A program made the translations under genes and the position numbers. Positions 57,069 to 64,000 of a stretch of DNA of 64,000 nt are shown one piece after another; position 1 is the stretch's first letter; every line of letters starts with the position of its first letter. Under the pieces are notes generated by a model that saw nothing but the letters and a program-made list of their open reading frames with translations, had not been told where the DNA came from and did no database searches. Origin of the DNA: Paracoccus onchidii (GTDB lineage Bacteria > Pseudomonadota > Alphaproteobacteria > Rhodobacterales > Rhodobacteraceae); contig NZ_JAQBIE010000018.1 of assembly GCF_028294535.1 (NCBI RefSeq), positions 1-64,000 of the forward strand. The letters are read 5' to 3'.

Positions 57069-57401
57069 TCAGCAATCGCAGGCGATCTGATCCAGAAAGG
57101 ATTGGCACAACTCGACCTGCCCGCCACAGCAATCCTGCAGCAAGAAGCCCAACAGATCCCGCATGGTATCCATCTGGGCGAAATACCTGACCGAGCGTCC
57201 TTCGCGAGAAGATCGCACAAGATCCGCTGCGGACAGGATGTTCAGGTTGTTTGACAGGGTGTTGGGCCGGATATCCGCCAATCTGGCCAGATCACCCGCG
57301 GTCAGCCCCTGTGGCCCCGCCTGAATCAACAGGCGAAAGACATCCAGCCGGATTTCATGGGCCAGGGCCGAAAGGCCAAGCAGTGCATCGTTCTTTTCCA
57401 T
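57069..57401 (-). CDS. arsR: ArsR family arsenite-responsive repressor
   Basis: A 110-residue winged-helix repressor. The recognition helix is in LADIRPNTLSNNLNIL. Cysteines cluster at the C-terminus (Cys91, Cys92, Cys99, Cys108, Cys110) instead of the ELCVCD motif of the E. coli ArsR helix; this resembles the Cys95/Cys96/Cys102 arsenite site of Acidithiobacillus ferrooxidans ArsR. The start codon is inside one arm of a large inverted repeat. Repression of its own operon is expected from the family. Confidence 0.94.
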   Translation of the reverse strand: MEKNDALLGLSALAHEIRLDVFRLLIQAGPQGLTAGDLARLADIRPNTLSNNLNILSAADLVRSSREGRSVRYFAQMDTMRDLLGFLLQDCCGGQVELCQSFLDQIACDC

Positions 57402-57429
57402 ATTACATGAATTATGGAAAAGAACGATG
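57386..57429. repeat. 17-bp-arm perfect inverted repeat over the arsR start (candidate operator)
   Basis: The arms CATCGTTCTTTTCCATA (57386-57402) and TATGGAAAAGAACGATG (57413-57429) are perfectly complementary, separated by TTACATGAAT. The left arm contains the first five codons of arsR. The arms are longer than an ArsR dimer site needs; the centre is AT-rich as ArsR sites are. Confidence 0.8.
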
Positions 57430-57465
57430 AATGACAAGTGCTCAGACGCGAAAACCTTTGGTAGT

Positions 57466-58710
57466 TCAGCTTACCAGTTGTTTCCGATTGCGGGCGTGCC
57501 GGGTTGCCAATTGGCGCGCCTTACGCCCGTTCGGCAGTATCCGCGCCGATGCCAATGGGGATTCTTGTTCTGCAAGCGACGGGAAAAGCTCGAAAATTTC
57601 GTTTCTGGCCGATGCGCCGACAAGATTCAGTGCTTCTGTTCCCGCATAGAAGGATTCGGTTTCCGCACCATTGGAATGCACAATTTCATGATCGTCGAAC
57701 ATGATGTGAAAATATTCGACCCGGCTCAGATCCGAAGCGATTTCGATACCGTCCAGTTCCAGCAGGTGCTTTGCGGCGACCAGCACCTCGTCGGTGCCGA
57801 ACATGCGTTGGGCGATGGATGAGCGCACCAATATCCGGTGTTGCGGCGACACCAGCAGTTCCGTTGCCGGGCAGTTTTGCCCCAAGGCACCGGCCAGGAT
57901 GCGGATGGGGCGTAGCTGCGGTCGAGCCCGCAGTCGGATGGGGCCCAGCTTGGCTGATCCGACCCAGCGCACCGGGCGCAGGCCGTGATCGCGTGTCATG
58001 ATCATTTGCCCGACCGAGATGTCTTGAACGGGGATGGCACCGCAATCGGTTTCGATCCGCGTTCCATGAACAAAACATGCCAGAACGTCATCATCATCCA
58101 GAATGAAGCTGCCGTCGGGGTCAAAATCCATGGTGATGATGGTGGTGTCCAGCGTCGCCTGAATCGTATCTGTTCCGCCACGGATCAGGGCGGCGATAGC
58201 TGCGCCCCCAATGGGAACGGCGCTTTCAACGGCCGAGGCCAGGCTTTCGGTAATTTCCGATGCTGGTGCTGTGATTTCGATCGGAATGCCCAGAACGGTG
58301 ACCGCTGCCGTGACTGAAAGCCGGTCATCGCTCAGCTCGTCATCGGTGATCATGAAGACGTTTCCGTCCTCATCCTGCATCACCTGACCCTCGATCGGGT
58401 TCACGGTAAGGCTGATATCGGCAACCCCCGGCAAACCGACAGTGGCGCCCGCATTCATCAGGGTCGCCTCACCCAGATAAGTGCCTTCTTCCAACGATTG
58501 ACCGGTGGAATCGATCGGCGCGATTTCATCGCCTTGGGTCAAAGTGTCGCCCAAAGGTGACGCGATATCGAATTCTTCGAATGTCCGTGACGCTCCGAAC
58601 AAGTTGATCAATTGGGTCGGGGGCAGATCCACGACCGTCAGATCGGCGCCGACGGTAGCCAGTGTTGCATCAGGGATTCCAGTCAGAAAAGGCATGAGCG
58701 CAGGCACCAT
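57466..58710 (-). CDS. Hint-domain protein (Hedgehog/intein fold)
   Basis: A 414-residue protein. Residues 1-200 form an acidic, beta-rich region without recognisable family, with few lysines. The Hint_2 domain starts at Cys212 (CFVHGTRIETDCGAIPVQDI) and continues through VGQMIMTRDHGLRPVRW and VSPQHRILVRS to about residue 350, with the HXXH-like block and the EYFHIMFDDHEIV stretch. Such proteins are abundant in Rhodobacteraceae, usually secreted by type I systems and possibly self-cleaving. No signal peptide and no secretion genes are seen nearby. The first ATG overlaps a TATAAT; the ATG five codons later is an alternative. Confidence 0.82.
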   Translation of the reverse strand: MVPALMPFLTGIPDATLATVGADLTVVDLPPTQLINLFGASRTFEEFDIASPLGDTLTQGDEIAPIDSTGQSLEEGTYLGEATLMNAGATVGLPGVADISLTVNPIEGQVMQDEDGNVFMITDDELSDDRLSVTAAVTVLGIPIEITAPASEITESLASAVESAVPIGGAAIAALIRGGTDTIQATLDTTIITMDFDPDGSFILDDDDVLACFVHGTRIETDCGAIPVQDISVGQMIMTRDHGLRPVRWVGSAKLGPIRLRARPQLRPIRILAGALGQNCPATELLVSPQHRILVRSSIAQRMFGTDEVLVAAKHLLELDGIEIASDLSRVEYFHIMFDDHEIVHSNGAETESFYAGTEALNLVGASARNEIFELFPSLAEQESPLASARILPNGRKARQLATRHARNRKQLVS

Positions 58711-58944
58711 TATAAACGAACATCATGAATGCAAAGATGCCGATAGCCTGGCGATGTCGCGTGCTGACGGCTGAGGTTCTCTGCAGATCATGCAAGTTTT
58801 AATCAGCTTCTTCTTGTCTGCGCAATATACCTCTGGTTGAATTATTTCTTTTTATATCACTGCAGGGCTGCAAGCCCCTGTAATCCGGCGCCGCATGGTC
58901 AGCGATGGACGGGATTTCGCCACCATGCGGGTCGGGTCGCGGGT

Positions 58945-60825
58945 TCAGATGGCCTGCTCGTCGTCTGAAACCTGAAGCAAATCGGTGATCCTGCGCACGG
59001 ATGCACGCCGGTTGGCGCGGATGTCCCCGTCTGCGCGTATCTTCGGGAATGCTTCGCCATAACCCTGAACAACCAGATTTTCCGGCGGAACATCGAAATA
59101 CTCGGTCAGGGCCAACGCGACTGTTTCCGCGCGCCGGTCGGACAATGCGAGGTTCATTTCATTGGGGCCGACCGTGTCCGTGTGACCTTCGATCATGAAA
59201 ATCTCGTTCGGGTTCTGCCTGATGGAATCGGTGATGACCCGTCCAAGATCAGCAAGCCCTTGGGCCTGATCGGGTGACAATGCCGCAGATCCCGTTGCGA
59301 ATGTGATCGCATCCATATCGATTGGCGCAACCAGGGCGCGAACCTCGGGGATGTTGCGGATCTGGCCAAGGGTAAAGCGCCGGTCGATACCGGATTCGCG
59401 CTGCAGCGCCGCACGCAGCGCCGCTTCATCCATATTCGCGCCCCATTCTGTCACTGGCGCCGGGGCGGGCAGGGTTGCGGTATCGACGGGTGGCACCGGC
59501 TGCGTTTCGTCAATCAGGCGGGTCGTGCGGCCATCGGCCGACACCAATGTGCGGCGCAGAACCCGCAGGTCGGCATCGCGGATCGTGACGACTTTGCTTC
59601 CATCCGTGCGGGTGACGATGGTGCGTGACGACCCATCGTCGAATTCCTCGGTGGTCACCGTCGAGCCGGGTTCGCGCAACAGGGCGGTCTCGTCCTTGAT
59701 CACCTCTTGGCTGCCATCGGGCCGCGTCACGACCACGCGATCCGGCGTGCTGAGCGCGACCTGTCGATTATTGTTCAGCATCGAGCCAACGGCGACGGCG
59801 CCCAGACCCAGCAACAGGGCCTTGGCCAGATCATTGTCGTCATCATCTTTGTCGGTATCGGCCTTGCGCCGATTGGCATCACGCAATGCGGTCCGGAAAT
59901 CTTCGCTGGAAGAGCGACGGTCTTCCCTGGCGATTCGTTCTTCGCGGTGGCGGCGGCGTTGGTTCCCCTGATCATTCAGGGCCGCTGCATTGGCGGCACG
60001 GGTTTCGCGCGCGGCCTCGGATGCGGCGCGGGATTTTTCGCGCCGGCCATCGCGACCGATCAGCTCGCCCTCTTGATTGACACGATAGATCTGGTCGGCG
60101 GCCGATGCCAGGTGCAGCCCGCCATTCGGGCCCTGTTCCAGCACCACACCGCGTGGAGACAACAGCAGGTCATTCTTGCCGCAGGGATAGACCCCACCCG
60201 ATTTGCAGGCCAACCTGTCCCGCGTCAGTCCGCCGGAAAGTTCGTGGCGGAATACGCGGTCGAGCCCGCCCATATTGTCCGAGCGACGTTTCGCAAGATC
60301 TGTCTTCGAAAATGCTATCGCCTTGGCGGGCTTGCCGCGACTGTCGCGTTCATGGCCGGTTTTTTTCCGTTGCTGTGCTGTCTTGTGATCCTTGTGTCGA
60401 TCATGGTTGCGCTGATCATGATCCGCGCGGTGCTTGTCAGCATCGCGTTTCTTGTGCTGGTGCTTGCGTTGCTTGTCCTTGTTCGATTTTTTCTCGGCCT
60501 TCTCGGCCTTCTCGGCCTTCTCGGCCTTCTCGGCCTTCTCGGCCTCTTTGGCCTCTTTGGCGCGTTTGCGGGCCTTGGCGATATCTTCCTTGGTAACTTC
60601 TTGCCGCTTGGCTTCGTTCTCGCGTTTCTTGGAATGCTGCTGTTGTTGGCGGGCTTCTTCTGCGCGTTGGCGCGCGCGCAGAATGTCCTCTTTCGTGACC
60701 TCTTTTTTCGCGTCTTGCGCGATGATGATGTCGCGGGGCCGTTCCTGCGCGAAGAGCGGCTGAGGCAGCAATAACGACATGGATGTGGTTACGGCCGTCG
60801 TGAAAGAGACGATATTGCGCGGCAT
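58945..60825 (-). CDS. OmpA family protein with charged AEK-repeat region
   Basis: A 626-residue envelope protein. A signal peptide (about residues 1-26, ending LLLPQPLFA) is followed by a very charged region (about 30-175) with two KKEVTKEDI-like units, a run of AEK triplets and a His/Lys/Asp-rich segment. A middle region (about 185-470) contains repeated DG-S-EVIKDE-like strands. The C-terminal OmpA domain (about 500-610) binds peptidoglycan: EGHTDTVGPNEMNLALSDRR. It resembles the alphaproteobacterial OmpA/EF-hand-like 'OmpA family' lipoprotein-free type. Anchoring of the outer membrane to the wall is inferred. Confidence 0.88.
   Translation of the reverse strand: MPRNIVSFTTAVTTSMSLLLPQPLFAQERPRDIIIAQDAKKEVTKEDILRARQRAEEARQQQQHSKKRENEAKRQEVTKEDIAKARKRAKEAKEAEKAEKAEKAEKAEKAEKKSNKDKQRKHQHKKRDADKHRADHDQRNHDRHKDHKTAQQRKKTGHERDSRGKPAKAIAFSKTDLAKRRSDNMGGLDRVFRHELSGGLTRDRLACKSGGVYPCGKNDLLLSPRGVVLEQGPNGGLHLASAADQIYRVNQEGELIGRDGRREKSRAASEAARETRAANAAALNDQGNQRRRHREERIAREDRRSSSEDFRTALRDANRRKADTDKDDDDNDLAKALLLGLGAVAVGSMLNNNRQVALSTPDRVVVTRPDGSQEVIKDETALLREPGSTVTTEEFDDGSSRTIVTRTDGSKVVTIRDADLRVLRRTLVSADGRTTRLIDETQPVPPVDTATLPAPAPVTEWGANMDEAALRAALQRESGIDRRFTLGQIRNIPEVRALVAPIDMDAITFATGSAALSPDQAQGLADLGRVITDSIRQNPNEIFMIEGHTDTVGPNEMNLALSDRRAETVALALTEYFDVPPENLVVQGYGEAFPKIRADGDIRANRRASVRRITDLLQVSDDEQAI
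60492..60545. repeat. 9-base tandem repeat coding for AEK units
   Basis: About six copies of the 9-mer CTTCTCGGC, read on the minus strand as repeated GCC-GAG-AAG (Ala-Glu-Lys). The near-identity at nucleotide level suggests copy-number change by slippage; the frame is kept because the unit is nine bases. Confidence 0.85.
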
Positions 60826-60947
60826 TTTGAATCCTGTGTTCCGGTCCTGTCAGGGCCTTTGAACCACCTTAACCCGGCAGCGGCGAAGTTGTTTCAAAAT
60901 TGCCGTGACCTTGCCGTGATCATGTCCCGTCAAGGATCGCGAACATG

Positions 60948-60981
60948 AAAAAGGGCGCGAGGAAAACCACGCGCCCTTTTT
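60948..60981 (-). terminator. intrinsic terminator of the ferredoxin reductase gene
   Basis: AAAAAGGGCGCG and CGCGCCCTTTTT form a 12-bp stem with a ten-base loop, so the T-run works in both directions. On the minus strand it lies about 28 bases after the reductase stop. It also separates the sulfur cluster from the OmpA gene. Confidence 0.88.
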
Positions 60982-61008
60982 GCTGGCGAATAGGGTAATC
61001 AGGACCGG

Positions 61009-61848
61009 TCAGACACCTTCGCCGACGAAAGCCTTTTCGACCACGAATTCCTTGGGGTCCGAATTGGCGCCTTCACGCAGGCCAAAGCCTTCCAGAACGG
61101 CCTTCACATCGACGTTGAACGCCAGGCTGCCGCAGATCATGGCGCGGTCGGTTTCGGCATCCATCGGGGGCAGGCCCAGATCCTGGAACACCTTGCCCGA
61201 GGTCATGTTGTCGGTGATCCGGCCCATCAGCGGAGATTCCTCGCGCGTGGTGGTCGGGTAATACAGCAGGCGCTTGGCGAAGTCCTCGCCATACAACTCG
61301 CCCAGCAGCGGGTCGTTTTTCAGGTTCTCGACCAGTTCGCGACCATAGGTCAGTTCGTCCGCGGTGCGGCAGGTGTGCATCATGATGACCTGCTCGTAAC
61401 GCTCGAAGGTTTCTGGGTCGCGCATCAGGCTGGCAAAGGGCGCAAGGCCGGTGCCGGTGGCCAGGAACCACAGGCGCTTGCCCGGCAGCAGCGCATCCAG
61501 AACCAGCGTGCCGACGGGTTTGGGGCGCAGGATGATCTGATCGCCCGGCTGGATGTGCTGCAGACGCGAGGTCAGCGGGCCGTCCGGCACCTTGATCGAA
61601 TAGAATTCCAGTTCATCGTCCCAGTTGGGCGAGGCGATGGAATAGGCGCGCAGGATCGGCTTGCCATTGTCGCCCGGCAGGCCGATCATCACGAATTCGC
61701 CCGACCGGAAGCGCAGGCTTGCCGGGCGGGTCACGCGGAACGAAAACAGCGTGTCGGTCCAATGCGTCACGGCGGTGACCGTCTGGGCATCGGGGAGGGT
61801 CTTGGCAGGTTTTTCGGCGGCGTCGGCCACGGTCAGATCCAGCGTCAT
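61009..61848 (-). CDS. fpr: ferredoxin-NADP reductase
   Basis: A 279-residue FNR. The FAD motif is ILRAYSIASPNW (RxYS), the NADP-binding glycine motif is FLATGTGLAPFASL, and the end VVEKAFVGEGV is typical of bacterial subclass I (Rhodobacter capsulatus type), which lacks a terminal aromatic residue. It exchanges electrons between NADPH and ferredoxin or flavodoxin. It follows the sulfite reductase/APS reductase genes after 51 bases and may supply electrons to CysI; it is also known as an oxidative stress enzyme. Confidence 0.93.
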   Translation of the reverse strand: MTLDLTVADAAEKPAKTLPDAQTVTAVTHWTDTLFSFRVTRPASLRFRSGEFVMIGLPGDNGKPILRAYSIASPNWDDELEFYSIKVPDGPLTSRLQHIQPGDQIILRPKPVGTLVLDALLPGKRLWFLATGTGLAPFASLMRDPETFERYEQVIMMHTCRTADELTYGRELVENLKNDPLLGELYGEDFAKRLLYYPTTTREESPLMGRITDNMTSGKVFQDLGLPPMDAETDRAMICGSLAFNVDVKAVLEGFGLREGANSDPKEFVVEKAFVGEGV

Positions 61849-61899
61849 GTCAAAATTCCAGAATGTCTTATGCTATTTGGCAATGCGGCGAAAGCCCGC

Positions 61900-62286
61900 T
61901 TAGCTTGCCAGGTTTGCGCGGTGGTCAAAGTCGCGCCAGTCCGAACGGGCGACCCATTGGTCCTGCGGCTGGCGGGCGGCGATGTCGGCGGCCACCTGCA
62001 CCTCGTCAAAGCCCACGCGGCGGGCCATGGCGTATTGATCGGCGATCAGGCGGCCGGTCGCACGCAGGCGACCCTGATAGCCCAGTTCGCGCAGGCGACG
62101 CGCCAGCGTGAAGCCGCGACCATCGCTGAAGGCCGGAAAGTCGATGCCGATCAGGTCGCGATGCAGGTGGTCGACCAGTTTTTCGGGCGCTGTGTCGGGC
62201 GCAAGGATCAGTTCGGCCTGAACGTCCAGCGGGTGAAAGCCGTCGTCGCGAACGATGATGTCTTCGCTGTTCAGTTGCTCGCTCAT
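61900..62286 (-). CDS. DUF934 protein of the sulfite reduction cluster
   Basis: A 128-residue protein of the DUF934 family, often annotated as an oxidoreductase probably involved in sulfite reduction. The hallmark is DFPAFSDGRGFTLARRLRELGYQGRLRATG followed in pieces by DQYAMARRVGFDEV. No cofactor motif is seen. The ATG overlaps the cysH stop (ATGA), so it is made with CysH. A longer in-frame start lies inside cysH and is rejected. Confidence 0.88.
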   Translation of the reverse strand: MSEQLNSEDIIVRDDGFHPLDVQAELILAPDTAPEKLVDHLHRDLIGIDFPAFSDGRGFTLARRLRELGYQGRLRATGRLIADQYAMARRVGFDEVQVAADIAARQPQDQWVARSDWRDFDHRANLAS

Positions 62287-63014
62287 GCCGGGACCTTTCC
62301 GCGGACCATGCGCCCGCCAATGAAGTGAATGCCGCATTCGGATTTGTCGCTGCCGCGCCAGCGGCCCGCGCGGGGGTCTTCGCCCGGCTTTACGGGCGAG
62401 GTGCAGGGCGCACAACCGATTGACGGATAGCCCTTGGCGACCAGCGGATGCCGGGGCAGGTTGTTTTCGACCATGTATTCCTGCACATCCTCGGGCCGCC
62501 AATGGGCCAGGGGGTTCACGCGCAGGCGCGCGGGTTCTTCGGGCTCGAAGAATTCCAGCGCGGCGCGCTGGCCGTTCTGGAAACGTTTGCGGCCGGTGAT
62601 CCAGGCGTCAAAGCCCGACAGGGCCTGTTCCAGCGGCACGGTCTTGCGCAGGTTGCAGCAGGCGTCCTGATCGAACTGATGCAGGGTGCCGTCGGGATCG
62701 TGGCGGGCGATCTCATCTGCGGTGGCGCGGATGATGCGGATGTCGGTCAGGCCCAGCTTTGCCGCCACCTCGCGCTGGTAGGCCAGCGTTTCGGGAAACA
62801 GCATCTCGGTGTCGATGAACAGGACCGGCAGGCCCGGCGCGACAACACTGACCATATGCAGCAGCACGACCGATTCCGCGCCGAATGACGACACCAGCGC
62901 CACGCGCCCCAGATCGGGGTCGCTGACCGCGCGGCGCAGAACCCCGGTCGCGGCGTGATGCCGATACCGGTCGTTCAGCAGCCCCGCGCGCGTGTCGAGG
63001 TTGCCATCAAGCAT
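62283..63014 (-). CDS. cysH: adenylylsulfate (APS) reductase, [4Fe-4S] type
   Basis: A 243-residue CysH. The PP-loop SSFGAESVVLLHM lies near residue 43. The cluster-binding cysteine pairs Cys119-Cys120 (DACCNLRK) and Cys201-Cys204 (GCAPCTSP), and the catalytic SECGIH cysteine Cys227, indicate an iron-sulfur APS reductase rather than a PAPS reductase. It reduces activated sulfate to sulfite using thioredoxin. Its start overlaps the end of cysI by eight bases. Confidence 0.93.
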   Translation of the reverse strand: MLDGNLDTRAGLLNDRYRHHAATGVLRRAVSDPDLGRVALVSSFGAESVVLLHMVSVVAPGLPVLFIDTEMLFPETLAYQREVAAKLGLTDIRIIRATADEIARHDPDGTLHQFDQDACCNLRKTVPLEQALSGFDAWITGRKRFQNGQRAALEFFEPEEPARLRVNPLAHWRPEDVQEYMVENNLPRHPLVAKGYPSIGCAPCTSPVKPGEDPRAGRWRGSDKSECGIHFIGGRMVRGKVPA

Positions 63015-64000
63015 GGGCGGCCTCGGGGTAGAGCGCGGCCTTGAAGGGCGCGGGGCCAAGGCGGCGATAGGCATCCAGAAAGCGCTCGGACGCGCTTTCG
63101 CGGACCTCAAGATAGGCGCGCATCAGGCGGTCGATGGCGGGCACGACCTCTTCGGCGGGGAAGCCCGCACCGGCACGTTGGCCGATGGCCGGGATGTCAT
63201 AGCCGTCGCCACCCAGCGTGATCTGATAATTCTCGACCCCGGCGCGATCCAGCCCCAGGATGCCGATATGACCCAGATGGTGGTGACCGCAGGCGTTGAT
63301 GCAGCCCGAGATGCGGATGTTCAGCTTGCCGATTTCCTCTTCCAGGCCTTCGGCGCGGAAATGGTCGGCGATTTCTTGTGCGATCGGAATCGAACGGGCG
63401 GTCGCCAGCGCGCAGTAATCCATGCCGGGGCAGGCGATGATATCGCTGGTCAGTCCGGCATTCGCGGTGGCCAGCCCGGCTTCGCGCAGCGCCAGATACA
63501 GCGCGGCCAGATCCGATTTGTGGACATGCGGCAGCACGACGTTCTGGTCATGGCTGATGCGCAGGTCGTTATGGCCGTATTTCTCGGCCAGATCGGCCAG
63601 CAGGCGCATCTGTTCGGCGCTGGCATCGCCCGGCGTCTCGCCCGGCGATTTGAAGGTCACGATGACGCTGGCATAGCCGTCGACCTTGTGGTCGTGCAGG
63701 TTGGTATCGGCCCAGCTGCGGAAGGCGGGGTTCGCCTGACGCTCGGCCTGATAGCCGTCGCTGCCGGCATTGCGGAAGGCCGGGGCGGCAAAGCGGTCCT
63801 TGAAGATCGCCAGCGCCTCGCGGTCGGCACCGTGGAAATCGCGGCGGCGGCGCAGGAATTCTTCCTCGGTTTCGGCCTTGAACACGTCCAGACCGCGTTC
63901 GGACACGGTGATCTTGATGCGGGCCTTGTATTTGTTGTCGCGACGACCCGACAGGTTATAGGTCGCGATGATCGCTTCGATATAGGGCAGCAGATCCTCT
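63007..64000 (-). CDS. cysI: nitrite/sulfite reductase hemoprotein, 3' part (gene runs off the right edge)
   Basis: The last 330 codons of a siroheme reductase. The frame is open to the window edge, beginning EDLLPYIEAIIATYNLSGRR. The [4Fe-4S]-siroheme cysteines are in CPGMDYCAL and SGCINACGHHHLGH, the pattern CX5C..CX3C of assimilatory sulfite reductases; the arginines KIT-V and NLHDHKVDGYASV-type substrate stretches are present. It reduces sulfite to sulfide with six electrons. It leads the run cysI-cysH-DUF934-fpr in this window. Confidence 0.93.
   Translation of the reverse strand, partial: EDLLPYIEAIIATYNLSGRRDNKYKARIKITVSERGLDVFKAETEEEFLRRRRDFHGADREALAIFKDRFAAPAFRNAGSDGYQAERQANPAFRSWADTNLHDHKVDGYASVIVTFKSPGETPGDASAEQMRLLADLAEKYGHNDLRISHDQNVVLPHVHKSDLAALYLALREAGLATANAGLTSDIIACPGMDYCALATARSIPIAQEIADHFRAEGLEEEIGKLNIRISGCINACGHHHLGHIGILGLDRAGVENYQITLGGDGYDIPAIGQRAGAGFPAEEVVPAIDRLMRAYLEVRESASERFLDAYRRLGPAPFKAALYPEAAHA

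Noticed and set aside
57427..57822. A plus-strand frame starting in the right arm of the ars palindrome
   Set aside because: It is antisense to the Hint gene and has no protein similarity; the initial MEKND-like reading on the plus strand is only the mirrored arsR start.
59303..60774. Plus-strand open frames opposite the OmpA-family gene, some with Leu/Phe-rich runs
   Set aside because: The hydrophobic runs are the antisense reading of the AEK repeat; the minus-strand gene has a signal peptide and OmpA domain.

Overview
The window looks like a chromosomal core segment of a high-GC alphaproteobacterium of the order Rhodobacterales, most like Paracoccus or a close relative. The evidence is the protein character of EF-Tu (391 aa with a shortened switch I loop), the gene order ATR-HIG1-SDR next to etfB, the cytochrome c'/b561 pair, the long Ala/Glu tail on ribosomal protein L3, and the overall codon style. 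The genus is inferred. I see no prophage, insertion sequence or CRISPR array.

Layout. 1-7.1 kb: a leftward run (SH3 protein, SDR, HIG1 protein, corrinoid adenosyltransferase, start of etfB), rightward parC, a leftward cytochrome b561/cytochrome c' pair and a TerB/DUF533 protein. 7.3-13.4 kb: the first EF-Tu gene with its own promoter and terminator, gloA, a divergent AraC regulator/SDR pair, and an ABC exporter. 13.5-25.8 kb: tRNA-Trp, secE, nusG, rplKAJL, rpoBC, closed by a strong terminator. 25.9-27.6 kb: a drug/metabolite transporter and a rhamnosyltransferase-like gene, translationally coupled. 27.7-32.2 kb: the str operon (rpsL, rpsG, fusA, second EF-Tu gene), with a REP-like double hairpin between fusA and tuf. 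32.3-33.2 kb: a lone 2-oxoglutarate/Fe(II) oxygenase between the str and S10 operons. 33.3-42.9 kb: S10 and spc operons from rpsJ to rpmD, starting with a promoter and an attenuator-like terminator and ending in tandem terminators before rplO/secY.

42.9-64 kb is mixed metabolism: a class V aminotransferase; a Puu-type gamma-glutamyl polyamine cluster (amidotransferase, glutamine synthetase-like ligase, FAD oxidase); a TerB protein; PPK2; a small secreted protein; CobC; YbjN; a coupled proC-csaA-like-hydroxyacid dehydrogenase run; a CsbD-like stress protein; a CorA transporter; an arsenic operon (arsR-acr3-arsC-arsH) with a 17-bp-arm palindrome over the arsR start; a Hint-domain protein; an OmpA-family protein with an AEK-repeat tail; and an assimilatory sulfur cluster (cysI-cysH-DUF934-ferredoxin reductase) running off the right edge.

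The most interesting items are the oxygenase embedded in the translation gene block (a candidate hydroxylase of EF-Tu or S12), the exact start-codon-to-terminator identity of the two EF-Tu genes, the S10 leader, the break of the spc operon after rpmD, and the arsR palindrome.
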